Part shown: positions 9,120 to 19,168 of the stretch, piece after piece
Numbering within the stretch: the first letter of the stretch is position 1
Layout: each line of letters opens with the position of its first letter
Assembly (NCBI GenBank): GCA_013360875.1
Contig: JABWAU010000005.1
Span: 1-64,000, forward strand
Length of the DNA stretch: 64,000 nt
Source of the DNA: Anaerolineales bacterium
GTDB lineage: Bacteria > Chloroflexota > Anaerolineae > Anaerolineales > Villigracilaceae
Direction: 5' to 3'
The notes under the pieces: model-generated
The model's input: the letters and a program-made list of their open reading frames with translations, nothing else
Databases searched by the model: none
What the model was told of the DNA's origin: nothing
Program-made: the position numbers and the translations under genes

Positions 9120-11552
9120 ATGGCAGAACTTCCATCGCAGGCACAGGTTGTCATCATCGGCGGGGGCGTGGGCGGAGCGAGCATTGCATATCATCTGACC
9201 CTCATGGGCTGGAAGGACGTCGTCATCGTCGAACGCCACGAATTGACCGCAGGGTCCACGTGGCACTCGGCGGGGTTGGTCGGGCAGATGCGCTCGGACG
9301 CGAACCTGACCCGCATGATGCACTACAGCACCGACCTGTATCGCAAACTCAAAGCCGAAACGGGCGTGGATACCTCCTGGCGCGAGGTGGGCGGGATTCG
9401 TCTCGCTTCCTCCGCGGAGCGCATGGAGGAGATCAAACGTCTCGTGGGAATGGCGCGTTCCTTTGGCGTGGATATGGAACTCATTCCGCCAAAGGAAGCG
9501 AAGGAAAAATTCCCGCTCATGTCATTGGACGGCGTGGTCGGCGCGGCGTTCACCCCCAACGACGGGATCATTGACCCGACGGGTCTGACGAACGCGCTGG
9601 CAGCGGGCGCAAGGAATCGCGGCGCGAAGATCTTCACGAACACAAATGTTGAGAAGATCAACCTCAAGGATGGACGCGTCAGTGAGGTGGTGACAGATCA
9701 GGGGACGATCAAGACCGAAGTCGTGGTGAACGCCTCGGGTCTGTGGGGACGCGAGGTCGGGAAGATGGTCGGATTGAGTCTGCCCGTCATCCCGATGGCG
9801 CACCTGTATTTGATGACCAAGCCCATCGAAGGCGTGGATCACAGCACGCCGACGCTGCGCGACCCCGACCTGCTCGTATACTGGCGCGAAGAAGTGGGCG
9901 GGTTTGTCATGGGCGGATACGAACGCCAGCCTGCCACGTTTGGGCTAGAGGGTATTCCTCGGGATTTCAAATTTCAACTGCTTTCGCCCGATTGGGAACG
10001 CTTCTCACCGCTGATGGAAAATTCGATCCGCCGCGTGCCTGTCATGGAAAATGCGGAAGTGGTGAGACTTCTCAATGGACCCGAGGGCTTCACGCCCGAC
10101 GGCGAGTTCCTGCTCGGACCCACTTCCGTAAAGGGGTTCTGGGTGGCGTGCGCGTTCTGTGCTCATGGGCTGGCTGGCGCGGGCGGTATCGGTAAAGTGA
10201 TGGCGGAATGGATCATTGACGGAAGCCCTGAATGGGACATGTGGCGACTCGACGTGCGCCGCTTCGGTCCGAATTACAACAGCCTCGATTACGCCGCGGC
10301 GCGCACGATCGAGACATACACTCAATATTACGATATCCATTTTCCGGGCGAGGAACGCATGTCAAAACGGAACGTGCGCCTCTCCCCCACGTATTATCGC
10401 TTGCGCGATCTGGGTTGTGTGTTCGGCGAAAAGATGGGATGGGAACGTCCGAACTGGTTCAAGCTCTATGAGGAACTGGCGACTCACGGTCACGAACCGA
10501 AAGGCTGGGCGCGGCACAACTGGTCGCGTGCCATCGGCTATGAACACCTGATGACGCGCGAGCACGCGGGTCTCTTCGATGAAACCTCCTTCAACAAATT
10601 CGAAGTACGCGGACCCGGCGCGTTGAAGTTCCTAAATTATGTTTGCGCCAACCAGATAGACGTGCCGGTCGGGAATATCGTCTACACCCAATGCCTGAAC
10701 AAACGCGGCGGCATCGAATGTGACTTCACTGTGACGCGGCTTGCAGAAGACCGTTTCTTCATTGTGACTGGGACTGCCTTCGGTCAGCACGACATGTCCT
10801 GGCTATCGCTGCAAATGCCGGATGACGGTTCGGTCACAATCGAAGACGTCGGCTCGAACTACGCCTGTCTCGGCATGTGGGGACCGAAGGCGCGCAGGAT
10901 CCTCGAAAAAGTGACAACCGACGACGTCTCGAACGACGGTTTCCCCTACATGACATCCAAACGCATCACGGTTGGCGATGTGCCCGTCCTCGCTTCGCGC
11001 GTGACGTATGTTGGCGAACTCGGTTGGGAGTTTTACTGCCCGATGGAATACGGCTTGCGTCTCTGGGATACGCTATGGGAGGCGGGCAAACCCGAAGGCA
11101 TGGTGGCGGGCGGATACAAAGCCATAGACACCCTGCGCCTTGAGAAGGGCTACCGCTACTGGAGCGGCGAGATCTCGCCGGATTACACTCCCTATGAAGC
11201 CGGATTGGGCTTCGCTGTGAAATTGGATAAAAGCGACTTCATCGGCAAGGAGGCTCTGGTCAAACAGAAAGCTGAAGGTCTGAAACAGAAGCTTTGCACC
11301 ATTACGCTCGAAGACGACCGTACCATCGCACTCGGCAAGGAACCCATCCGCCTCGAAGGAAGGATCATCGGCTGGGTGGCGTCAGGTGGATTCGGTTATT
11401 CGGTCAACAAGTCCATTGCGTACGCGTACCTGCCGATGGAATATTCAAAAGTCGGAACGAAACTGGAGATCGAATGCTTCGGCGAGCAGGTTGGCGCGGA
11501 GGTGACGCAATCCGTGTTGTGGGATCCGAAAGGGGAACGGATCAAGGCATGA
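9120..11552 (+). CDS. FAD-dependent oxidoreductase with GcvT domain (dimethylglycine/sarcosine dehydrogenase-like)
   Basis: Paralog of 100-2553; VVIIGGGVGGASIAYHLTLMG; start moved to ATG 9120 because the track's 9063 GTG lies in an intergenic inverted repeat. Confidence 0.9.
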   Translation: MAELPSQAQVVIIGGGVGGASIAYHLTLMGWKDVVIVERHELTAGSTWHSAGLVGQMRSDANLTRMMHYSTDLYRKLKAETGVDTSWREVGGIRLASSAERMEEIKRLVGMARSFGVDMELIPPKEAKEKFPLMSLDGVVGAAFTPNDGIIDPTGLTNALAAGARNRGAKIFTNTNVEKINLKDGRVSEVVTDQGTIKTEVVVNASGLWGREVGKMVGLSLPVIPMAHLYLMTKPIEGVDHSTPTLRDPDLLVYWREEVGGFVMGGYERQPATFGLEGIPRDFKFQLLSPDWERFSPLMENSIRRVPVMENAEVVRLLNGPEGFTPDGEFLLGPTSVKGFWVACAFCAHGLAGAGGIGKVMAEWIIDGSPEWDMWRLDVRRFGPNYNSLDYAAARTIETYTQYYDIHFPGEERMSKRNVRLSPTYYRLRDLGCVFGEKMGWERPNWFKLYEELATHGHEPKGWARHNWSRAIGYEHLMTREHAGLFDETSFNKFEVRGPGALKFLNYVCANQIDVPVGNIVYTQCLNKRGGIECDFTVTRLAEDRFFIVTGTAFGQHDMSWLSLQMPDDGSVTIEDVGSNYACLGMWGPKARRILEKVTTDDVSNDGFPYMTSKRITVGDVPVLASRVTYVGELGWEFYCPMEYGLRLWDTLWEAGKPEGMVAGGYKAIDTLRLEKGYRYWSGEISPDYTPYEAGLGFAVKLDKSDFIGKEALVKQKAEGLKQKLCTITLEDDRTIALGKEPIRLEGRIIGWVASGGFGYSVNKSIAYAYLPMEYSKVGTKLEIECFGEQVGAEVTQSVLWDPKGERIKA

Positions 11553-11616
11553 GGACAGGATCAGGCTCGAGCCTGAGTTGAGGCGAAGCGTCTTGAAAAA
11601 TTCACCGAAGGAGCAA

Positions 11617-12561
11617 ATGGAAATGGTGTCCACACTGGCGATTGACAAGGCAATTGCGAAAGTCCCGTTCCTTGCGTCGTCAAAGAACATCAAGAAGGTT
11701 CCGTTGAGCGGCGGCATCACCAACCTGAACTTCAAGATCGAAGCGGACGGCAGAGCATACGTCATTCGTCTTGCTGGGGATAACACCGAGCAGTTGGGCA
11801 TCAAACGTGATGTGGAATACGCGGCGAACCACGCAGCGGGTCTGTTGGGGATCGCGCCTGAAGTCGTGTATTTCATCGAACCCGAAGGATACATCGTCAC
11901 GCGTTTTGTGAACGGCAAACCCATCCCGCCCGATGTGATCAAACAGCCTGATTACCTCGCGCGCGTGGTGAAAAAGATTCGTCTCTTTCATCGGCGCGGT
12001 CCCGAGTTGAAGAGCGAGTTCAACGTCTTCCGCCGCGTTGAAATGCTGACCGAAGTCTCAAAACGCAACGGCTCCAAATTCCCGTATGATTGGGATTGGA
12101 TCATGCAGAAGATGCACGAGGCAAGAACGGCTTTGGAACAGGATCCGTACACGCCCACTCCGTGCCATGACGATCTACTCAATTTGAACTGGCTCGAGGA
12201 GGAAGTGCCGGGCGACATCGGCGAGATCCGTTTGCTGGATTGGGAATATGCGGGCATGGGCGACATCTTCTTCGACCTGGCAAACTTCTCGCATCATCAC
12301 CGCCTCAACGAGGATCAGGTGCGCTTCTTTCTTAACGAATATTTTGGTGAGGCGACCCCGAAGCATTATGCCCGTCTGAGGCTGATGTGGCCCATGTCCG
12401 AGATTCACGAGGCGATGTGGGGTACCACCCAGACCGGCATCTCGAAACTGGAGGAGGATTTCCAAGGCTACGCCGACCTGTGGTTCGGGCGCGTACGGCA
12501 GCACGTCACTAACCCGCGTTGGGAACAATGGCTGAAGGATGTGTCGAAGAAAAGCAAGTAA
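11617..12561 (+). CDS. Choline kinase-like phosphotransferase
   Basis: Paralog of 2623-3522; PCHDDLLNLNWL and LLDWEYAGMGD motifs; start is a choice among nearby candidates. Confidence 0.8.
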   Translation: MEMVSTLAIDKAIAKVPFLASSKNIKKVPLSGGITNLNFKIEADGRAYVIRLAGDNTEQLGIKRDVEYAANHAAGLLGIAPEVVYFIEPEGYIVTRFVNGKPIPPDVIKQPDYLARVVKKIRLFHRRGPELKSEFNVFRRVEMLTEVSKRNGSKFPYDWDWIMQKMHEARTALEQDPYTPTPCHDDLLNLNWLEEEVPGDIGEIRLLDWEYAGMGDIFFDLANFSHHHRLNEDQVRFFLNEYFGEATPKHYARLRLMWPMSEIHEAMWGTTQTGISKLEEDFQGYADLWFGRVRQHVTNPRWEQWLKDVSKKSK

Positions 12562-12650
12562 GCAGTTTTCAGTGACCGGTATCCAGTTTTATCTTTCAAT
12601 CGTATCAAATCCAATCAACCAAAATAACCATAATATCATAAGGAGAAAAC

Positions 12651-13526
12651 ATGTCCATCGTAAATGCAAAAGAGATCATGGTCGAGGCGGCAAAGAACGG
12701 CTATGCCATCGGCGCGTTCAACATCACCGACCTGCTTCAGTTCGAAGCCGTAATTGACGCCGCCATCGAGACCAAATCGCCGGTCATCGTGCAGACCTCG
12801 GTCAAGCCGTCCAAGTTCCTCGGTACGAACATGATGGTGGCGATCTACCGCACGCTGGCAGAGTCCGCGCCGGTGCCGGTCTGCCTGCATCTCGATCACT
12901 GCACCGAAATTGACTACTGCAAGAAGTGCGCGGACGCCGGGTACACCAACATCATGATTGACGCATCGAAACAGCCGTTCGAGGAGAACATCCGCCAGAC
13001 GAAGGAAGTGGTGGATTACTGCCACAGCGTCGGGAACATCTCCGTCGAAGGGGAGTTGGGAACGGTCGGAGGAGTCGAGGATCAGGTCAAGGTCGCGGAG
13101 GACGAGGCGCAGTTGGCGAATCCGAAACAGTCCGTGGAGTTCGTCGAACGCACGGGCGTGGACATCTTCGCCCCCGCCATCGGCACAGCCCACGGCGTGT
13201 ACAAAACCAAAAATCCCAAAGTGGATTTCGAACGCCTCGCCACCATCAACAAGATGTTGAACGGAAACGGCGTGAAGACCCCGCTGGTGGTGCACGGCGG
13301 CACGGGCTTGCCCGACGATTACATCGAGAAACTGCTCGCAGCGGGTGGCGCCAAGTTCAATGTTTCCACAGAATTGAAGCACACGCTGATTGACACGAAG
13401 TGGGATTACATCAACGCCCACCGCGACGAGTACGATCCCGGCAAACTGGATGTGGCGGTCCGCGATGCGACGCGCAAGGTCGTGATGCACTGGATGGGGA
13501 AGTTGAAGAGCGTCGGCAAGGCGTAG
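12651..13526 (+). CDS. Class II fructose-bisphosphate/ketose-bisphosphate aldolase family
   Basis: 291 aa; AIGAFNITDL, LHLDHCTE, VEGELGTVGG, VHGGTGLPDD motifs. Confidence 0.9.
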   Translation: MSIVNAKEIMVEAAKNGYAIGAFNITDLLQFEAVIDAAIETKSPVIVQTSVKPSKFLGTNMMVAIYRTLAESAPVPVCLHLDHCTEIDYCKKCADAGYTNIMIDASKQPFEENIRQTKEVVDYCHSVGNISVEGELGTVGGVEDQVKVAEDEAQLANPKQSVEFVERTGVDIFAPAIGTAHGVYKTKNPKVDFERLATINKMLNGNGVKTPLVVHGGTGLPDDYIEKLLAAGGAKFNVSTELKHTLIDTKWDYINAHRDEYDPGKLDVAVRDATRKVVMHWMGKLKSVGKA

Positions 13527-13533
13527 AGTAATC

Positions 13534-13663
13534 GTTGGTCGAGTAGCGACGAACGGAGTGAGGAGCGTATCGAGACCGGCAGGCAACCTGAAAACAAAAG
13601 GCTTCATGAACATGGTGGTCTCGATATGTCCCGCCAAGAGCACGCGGGACTACTCGACCACCG
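13534..13663. repeat. Intergenic inverted repeat, second copy of the GGTCGAGTAG family
   Basis: TTGGTCGAGTAG...TATCGAGACC...GGTCTCGATA...CTACTCGACCA. Confidence 0.7.
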
Positions 13664-13687
13664 ACATATAAACCACAGGAGTAACGA

Positions 13688-14797
13688 ATGAAACAAATCG
13701 AAGAATATTACGCCCCGTGGGTCAAGGGCATCCCGATGTACGTTTCGGATCATATCGAGAAGGCATGGCGCGACCCGTCGCTGCACCGCATGATGTCCAA
13801 CGAGAACCCGCTGCCGCCCTCCGACAAGGTGCTGGAAGCGATGTACAAATACGCGAAGATGGCGAACCGCTATCCCGATCAGGGTCTGGTCGTGCGGAGC
13901 AAAATTGCCGAACTCAACAACGTGGACGGTCCCGAGAACGTGATGATCGGCAACGGCTCGAGCGAGGTGTACGACAACATCTTCCGCATGTTCATCGTGC
14001 CGCAGCAGGACGAAATCATCCAGCACACGCCGTGCTTCGCCATCTATCAACTGCGCGGAACGCTGCTCGGCGCAAAGATGGTCAACGTGCCGATGATCTA
14101 CAAGGACGATTACCTGCACTTCGACCCGGACGGAATCCTGAACGCCATCACGGATAAGACCAAGATCATCGTCATCGCCAACCCGAACAACCCGACCGGC
14201 AACTTCATGGATGCAAAGGACTTCGTCCGCATCGCAGAGACCGGCATCCCGTTCGTGATTGACGAGGCGTACGTTGAATACTCCGGGCTGGGCATGTCGC
14301 AGGTGCAGTTGACGAAGAAATACAAGAACGTCATCATCACGCGCACGCTGTCGAAGGCATACGGTCTGGCTGGGATGCGCTTCGGCTATGCCATCGCGGA
14401 CAAGGACGTGATCGCCCAGATCTCCGGCTCGCTCCTCCCGTGGAACGTGGGGACGATCCCGATGTGGGCGGCGCTGGCAGCCTTCGAAGACCAGGAGGGA
14501 CTTGCCGAGCGCGTCAAATTCAACAACGAGGCTGTGGACTACATCACCGAATCCTTGAGCGTCATCCCCGGCTTCGTCGTCTTCCCATCCAAATCGAACT
14601 ACATCCTGTTCGATTGCGGCAAGACCGGCAGGACCGGCAAGGAAGTCCTCGCCTACGCCGAGACCAGAGGCATCATCCTGCGCGGCGAGAGCAAGAAGTA
14701 CGGCAGCGACGGCTGGTTCCGCGTCACCATTGGCACCAAGGAAGAGAACGAGTTGTTCGTGAACACCATCCTTGAGTTTTTTGGGATGAAGAAATAA
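13688..14797 (+). CDS. Class I/II PLP aminotransferase, histidinol-phosphate aminotransferase-like
   Basis: 369 aa; ANPNNPTGN, TRTLSKAYGLAGMRFGYA (PLP lysine region). Confidence 0.88.
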   Translation: MKQIEEYYAPWVKGIPMYVSDHIEKAWRDPSLHRMMSNENPLPPSDKVLEAMYKYAKMANRYPDQGLVVRSKIAELNNVDGPENVMIGNGSSEVYDNIFRMFIVPQQDEIIQHTPCFAIYQLRGTLLGAKMVNVPMIYKDDYLHFDPDGILNAITDKTKIIVIANPNNPTGNFMDAKDFVRIAETGIPFVIDEAYVEYSGLGMSQVQLTKKYKNVIITRTLSKAYGLAGMRFGYAIADKDVIAQISGSLLPWNVGTIPMWAALAAFEDQEGLAERVKFNNEAVDYITESLSVIPGFVVFPSKSNYILFDCGKTGRTGKEVLAYAETRGIILRGESKKYGSDGWFRVTIGTKEENELFVNTILEFFGMKK

Positions 14798-14803
14798 ATC
14801 AAT

Positions 14804-14871
14804 AACCACAAAGGGCACAATGTGCACTACGGGGATCTAAGACCTTCGTGACCTTGGTGCCCTTCGTGGTT
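14804..14871. repeat. Intergenic inverted repeat
   Basis: AACCACAAAGGGCAC / GTGCCCTTCGTGGTT, 14 of 15 positions pair. Confidence 0.7.
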
Positions 14872-14884
14872 GAAAAGAGGCAGC

Positions 14885-15643
14885 ATGTCAATCAAAGCAG
14901 TTTTCTTCGATCAGGACGGCGTGATCATTGATACCGAGCGCGACGGTCACCGCGTCTCGTTCAATATGACCTTCAAGGAATTCGGTTTTACCGACGAATG
15001 GGACGTGGAGTATTACCACGAACTGCTCCAGATCGCGGGCGGCAAGGAACGCATGAAGCATCACTGGAAGACGAAGGGATTCTCCAAGCCGCTGACCGAG
15101 GAGGAGATAGACGCCCTCATCCCCCAGATGCACAAGCGCAAGACCGCCTTGTTCGTGGAACTGATCGAGACAGGCAAACTGCCGCTTCGCCCGGGTATCC
15201 ATCGGTTCATGAAAGAGGCGATGGAGGCTGAGCTGAAGATCGCGGTCTGCACCACATCCAATGAACAGGCGGCGAAAGCCATCACGGAGAAGATCCTCTC
15301 CGACATCAAGTTCGATCTCGTGCTGGCTGGCGACGTGGTCAAGAACAAGAAACCGGACCCGGAGATCTACAACCTCGCGCTCTCCAAACTGGGCTTGAAA
15401 CCCGAGGAAGCCTTCGTGGTGGAGGATTCCAAAAACGGCGTCAAAGCCGCGAAAGCCGCAGGAATGACGGTCATCGTCACCACGAACCATTACACCGAGA
15501 AGGAGGACGTCAGCGCGGGCGACATCATCGCTACATGTCTCGGCGACCCGGACGGCGAAAAAGCCGAACTCCGCAAAGGCGATCTCGCAGGTTTCGACGG
15601 AGTCGTGCACGTCAAGCAACTCGTGGAAGCATTTTCGCAATAA
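14885..15643 (+). CDS. HAD-superfamily hydrolase (phosphatase/phosphoglycolate phosphatase-like)
   Basis: FFDQDGVIIDTE, VCTTSNEQ, KKPDPEIY, VVEDSKNGVKAAKAAGM motifs. Confidence 0.9.
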   Translation: MSIKAVFFDQDGVIIDTERDGHRVSFNMTFKEFGFTDEWDVEYYHELLQIAGGKERMKHHWKTKGFSKPLTEEEIDALIPQMHKRKTALFVELIETGKLPLRPGIHRFMKEAMEAELKIAVCTTSNEQAAKAITEKILSDIKFDLVLAGDVVKNKKPDPEIYNLALSKLGLKPEEAFVVEDSKNGVKAAKAAGMTVIVTTNHYTEKEDVSAGDIIATCLGDPDGEKAELRKGDLAGFDGVVHVKQLVEAFSQ

Positions 15644-15661
15644 AACCATAACCTTCCCGTC

Positions 15662-15709
15662 ATGACAGCAAAGGATGTGAAGAGATGACTCTTCACATCC
15701 TTTGTCATA
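15662..15709. terminator. Long hairpin, probable terminator downstream of the HAD gene
   Basis: AAAGGATGTGAAGAG atga CTCTTCACATCCTTT. Confidence 0.6.
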
Positions 15710-15866
15710 TCCTGCTCATGGAATCCTTTCAACTTTATGGATCTCCCGTTTCGGAAAACCCGTTCCTGACGCAGTTGCACTGCGTCAAGGCAGCAGCCCA
15801 ACTGCCGCCTGATTATGGCTTTCTCGTTATCGCTTGACAGTTTCCTGGTTATGAGGCGCGATTTCA

Positions 15867-15980
15867 CTACCGTACAAACCCGCTTTCAGGACGCGGAATC
15901 ACGCGGCGGACGCGGATTTTGAATTGATTTTCCGTGTAAATCGGCGCTCGTCCGCGTCCGATTTCTAAAAGGTACGGTAG
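15867..15980. repeat. Inverted-repeat-bounded noncoding element
   Basis: CTACCGTAC (15867-15875) / GTACGGTAG (15972-15980), perfect 9 bp ends. Confidence 0.5.
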
Positions 15981-16258
15981 AGAAAGCGCGGTTTCAACAC
16001 GAAAGACGCAAAATAGTCGAATTTCGTGAAAAGCCCCAATTCTTCGCGTTTTTTTCCTTATTCGCGACATTCGCGTTCAAGTATTTTTGGAGTTTGAGAA
16101 AACCATGCGCCTGAACTTTCGTGCTCTACTGATTATCAGTCCTTCACGAAAGCATAACAGGCGTTCTCTAACGCCAGTTTTGCGCTGGAGAGCGCAAACT
16201 ACGCGAGATTTTCGTGATCTACTGATTATCATAAATCGCGAATATAATACCGCCCGCC

Positions 16259-17521
16259 ATGTTCTCGAAACTTTTCCGCCTCTTCAGGCAATCCGGAATT
16301 CCCCGGGAGTATCACTCCAACTTCCTGCACCTCTACCTCGACATCGCCTGGTACGGCGTGCTGAGCGGTTCAGCCATCAATTTCCTCAGCATTTACGCCA
16401 CGCGCATCGGCGCCAGCAGTCTGCAGATCGGGTTGATCGGTGCGATGTCCGCCGTCGTCAGCCTGTTCCTCGCCATCCCTGCCGGTCGCTGGCTCACCAA
16501 ACAGCACACGGGGCGAGCCATCTTCTGGACCTCGGTCATCTATCGAATCGGTTTCGTCCTGTTCATCTTCCTCCCCCAACTGTTCGATGACGCCGGGCAG
16601 ATCGTCGCCATCATCGTCATCACATTCCTCATGGCGATCCCACTCACGCCGCTCGGCGTCGGGTTCAACGCCCTGTTCGCCGAAGCCGTACCGGAGCAAT
16701 ACCGCGCCCACGTTGCCGGCGTCCGCAACGCCATGCTCGCGGTCTCCTTCATCCTGACATCCCTCGTCAGCGGATATATCCTCAACACCGTATCGTTCCC
16801 TCTCGGTTACCAGATCGTTTTTGGGATCGGGGCATTCGGCGCGGCGATGAGCAGTTTCCACCTCTATTTTGTAAAACCCTTGCAGGACAACAAACCTGCG
16901 CTTCGAACCGACCCCGCGCCTGATCCTGACAAACCAGCCTCCTCTCCCCGCGGCTTGACCTCCGCCCTGCGACTCGACATATTATCCACGCCCTTCAAAC
17001 GCGTCCTGCTCGCAATGCTGGCGTTCCATTTCACACACAATATCACGACCCCGGTCTATCCGCTGTACAACGTCCGCGTGCTGGGACTCAACGACGATCA
17101 CATCGGCATCGGCACCGCGCTCTACTACCTGACCATGCTCCTCGGCTCGATGCAGTTCAGGCGGATCGCGCATCGCCTCGGTCACAAAAAAGTGACCGGC
17201 TTCGGCGTGGCGGGCATGGCGCTCTATCCGTTCCTGCTCGCGTTCTCCACGCAGATATGGCAGTATTACGCCATCTCCCTGCTGGGTGGTTTCACCTGGG
17301 CTTGGACCAACGGCGCGTACGCCAATTACATGCTCGAACACATCCCGCCCGACGACCGTCCATCCCATCTGGCGTGGTACACCATCGTCTTGAACTTCGC
17401 CATCCTCACCGGCGCGCTTGGGGGTTCCGCCATCGCGGGTCAGATCGGTCTTGCAAACGCGCTGATCCTGTTCGCGGTCTTGCGTTTCCTTGCCGGCGTC
17501 TCGATCTTGAAATGGGGATGA
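16259..17521 (+). CDS. MFS transporter
   Basis: 420 aa, multiple TM segments; GLIGAMSAVVSLFLAIPAGRWL. Confidence 0.85.
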   Translation: MFSKLFRLFRQSGIPREYHSNFLHLYLDIAWYGVLSGSAINFLSIYATRIGASSLQIGLIGAMSAVVSLFLAIPAGRWLTKQHTGRAIFWTSVIYRIGFVLFIFLPQLFDDAGQIVAIIVITFLMAIPLTPLGVGFNALFAEAVPEQYRAHVAGVRNAMLAVSFILTSLVSGYILNTVSFPLGYQIVFGIGAFGAAMSSFHLYFVKPLQDNKPALRTDPAPDPDKPASSPRGLTSALRLDILSTPFKRVLLAMLAFHFTHNITTPVYPLYNVRVLGLNDDHIGIGTALYYLTMLLGSMQFRRIAHRLGHKKVTGFGVAGMALYPFLLAFSTQIWQYYAISLLGGFTWAWTNGAYANYMLEHIPPDDRPSHLAWYTIVLNFAILTGALGGSAIAGQIGLANALILFAVLRFLAGVSILKWG

Positions 17522-17528
17522 GGGAACC

Positions 17529-18704
17529 TTACTCCACCAATTCCGCTCCATTGGCGGCGCGGGTGATGTAAATCTCCGGGCGAAGACCCGTTTTTGATTC
17601 ATACCCTTTTGCCAGTTTTTGGACGAACGCTTCGATCTTTTCATTGGAAACAAGATTAACTGTGCAACCCCCAAATCCCGCGCCCGTGAGCCGCGCGCCG
17701 TAACACCCCTCGAGCGATTGCGCGATCTCCACCATCGCATCCAATTCGGGACACGAGACTTCGTACAAGTCCCGCAGGCTGACGTGACACTCGTTCATCA
17801 GCCTGCCGAAATTCCCAACGTCCCCCGCTTCCAACGACGCCTCAGCCTGCTTCACCCTCCCGATCTCTTCCACAACGTGACGCGCCCTCTTCCCGATCTC
17901 CTCTGGAAGTTTCTTCGCCAGCCGATCGAACTCCTCCGCGTTCACGTCGCGCAGGGACTTGACGTGAGGCAGATCCCGCTGCAATAATCGCGTCGCCTCT
18001 TCGCATGCGGCGCGACGATTGTTGTATTCTCCCGAGGTCAGTTTGCGCCGCACGCCCGTATCCGCAACAACGATGGAAACAGTATCGGGCAGGGGAAGGG
18101 TCTTCCATTCCAGCGAACGGCAATCGAGCAGGAGCAGTTTGTTTTCGACGCCGCACGCGGACGCGAACTGATCCATGATGCCGCAGTTGACTCCGACGTA
18201 CCGGTTCTCGGCTTTCTGCCCGAGCAGGGCGCGCTGCATGGGGGGCAGTTCCCAGCCGCCGAGGGTTTGCCACGCGAGCATGAACGCCATCTCCACCGAA
18301 GCGGAGGAACTCAAGCCTGCACCGCGCGGCACGTTCGAAGCGAAAACGGCGTTCATGGGCATAACTGGGATCTTCGCTTCGAGCAACGCCCACATCACGC
18401 CTGCGGGATACAAACCCCATTCGGGCAGGGGAGAGGCGTCAATTTGGGTCTTGGTCGGGAGGGTTTCGGCGGAGATCGAAGCCTGTTGGTCGAAGTCCAC
18501 AGCCTCGAGCGTGGAATGAGGCGCAGTCGTCGGGGAGAAGGCGATATAAGCGGCGCGGTCAATCGCGGCAGGGAGGACGAACCCGTCGTTGTAATCCACA
18601 TGTTCGCCGAGCAGGTTGATCCTGCCCGGCGCGCGGACGACGTGAAGCGGGGGAATCCCAAATCTTTCGCGGTGGATGATCGAAAGCCGTTCGATGAGAT
18701 CCAT
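17529..18704 (-). CDS. galK: Galactokinase
   Basis: 391 aa; RAPGRINLLGEHVDYNDGFVLPAAI, PRGAGLSSSASVE, GAGFGGCTVNLV. Confidence 0.93.
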   Translation of the reverse strand: MDLIERLSIIHRERFGIPPLHVVRAPGRINLLGEHVDYNDGFVLPAAIDRAAYIAFSPTTAPHSTLEAVDFDQQASISAETLPTKTQIDASPLPEWGLYPAGVMWALLEAKIPVMPMNAVFASNVPRGAGLSSSASVEMAFMLAWQTLGGWELPPMQRALLGQKAENRYVGVNCGIMDQFASACGVENKLLLLDCRSLEWKTLPLPDTVSIVVADTGVRRKLTSGEYNNRRAACEEATRLLQRDLPHVKSLRDVNAEEFDRLAKKLPEEIGKRARHVVEEIGRVKQAEASLEAGDVGNFGRLMNECHVSLRDLYEVSCPELDAMVEIAQSLEGCYGARLTGAGFGGCTVNLVSNEKIEAFVQKLAKGYESKTGLRPEIYITRAANGAELVE

Positions 18705-18736
18705 GGACGAAATGCGTTAGTGAACGTGTTGAAATC

Positions 18737-19092
18737 CCTAAGAGAGTGTTTTGAAGATATAAGACAGAGACCCTAAGCTAAGAAAGTGTCTGAAAACCCT
18801 GCCAGATGTCATTTCGACGAGCCCTTCGGCACGGCTTCGCCGCTCAGGGTAAACTCCGCGAGGGGAAATCCTGGCTCGGTGGGCAAAGGATTTCTCGCTG
18901 GCGCTCGAAATGACAATGCCGGGTACACACCAGCCTCACTGATTTTGTTTTCAGACACTCTCTAAAGGTTTCTATTGCAAGCAAAAAAACATTTCAAGTG
19001 TGTTTCTTGGTGACCTTCGTGGTTGAGTCCTTTTTGGTTTCGGCTCGTCCGAGTTAGGGTCTCTGTGTCATTATTTCAAAACGCTTTCTTAG
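18737..19092. mobile_element. MITE-like element with about 39 bp terminal inverted repeats and nested internal inverted repeats
   Basis: CCCTAAGAGAGTGTTTTGAAGATATAAGACAGAGACCCTAA at the left end; reverse complement of the right end is CTAAGAAAGCGTTTTGAAATAATGACACAGAGACCCTAA. Confidence 0.7.
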
Positions 19093-19168
19093 CCTTTTGC
19101 GCGCGGGATTGTCCGGTGAGGTTGCGGCGAGGTTATGGAAACCTGTTTCCTCAATGGGCGAATCGCCT

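Noticed and set aside
12636-14827. Long minus-strand ORFs (335 and 407 aa) opposite the aldolase and aminotransferase
   Set aside because: Low-complexity His/Val/Arg-rich shadow translations; the plus strand encodes clear enzyme families.
15650-16258. Small ORFs in the 600 bp gap before the MFS gene
   Set aside because: They overlap inverted and direct repeats and show no protein-like conservation signals.
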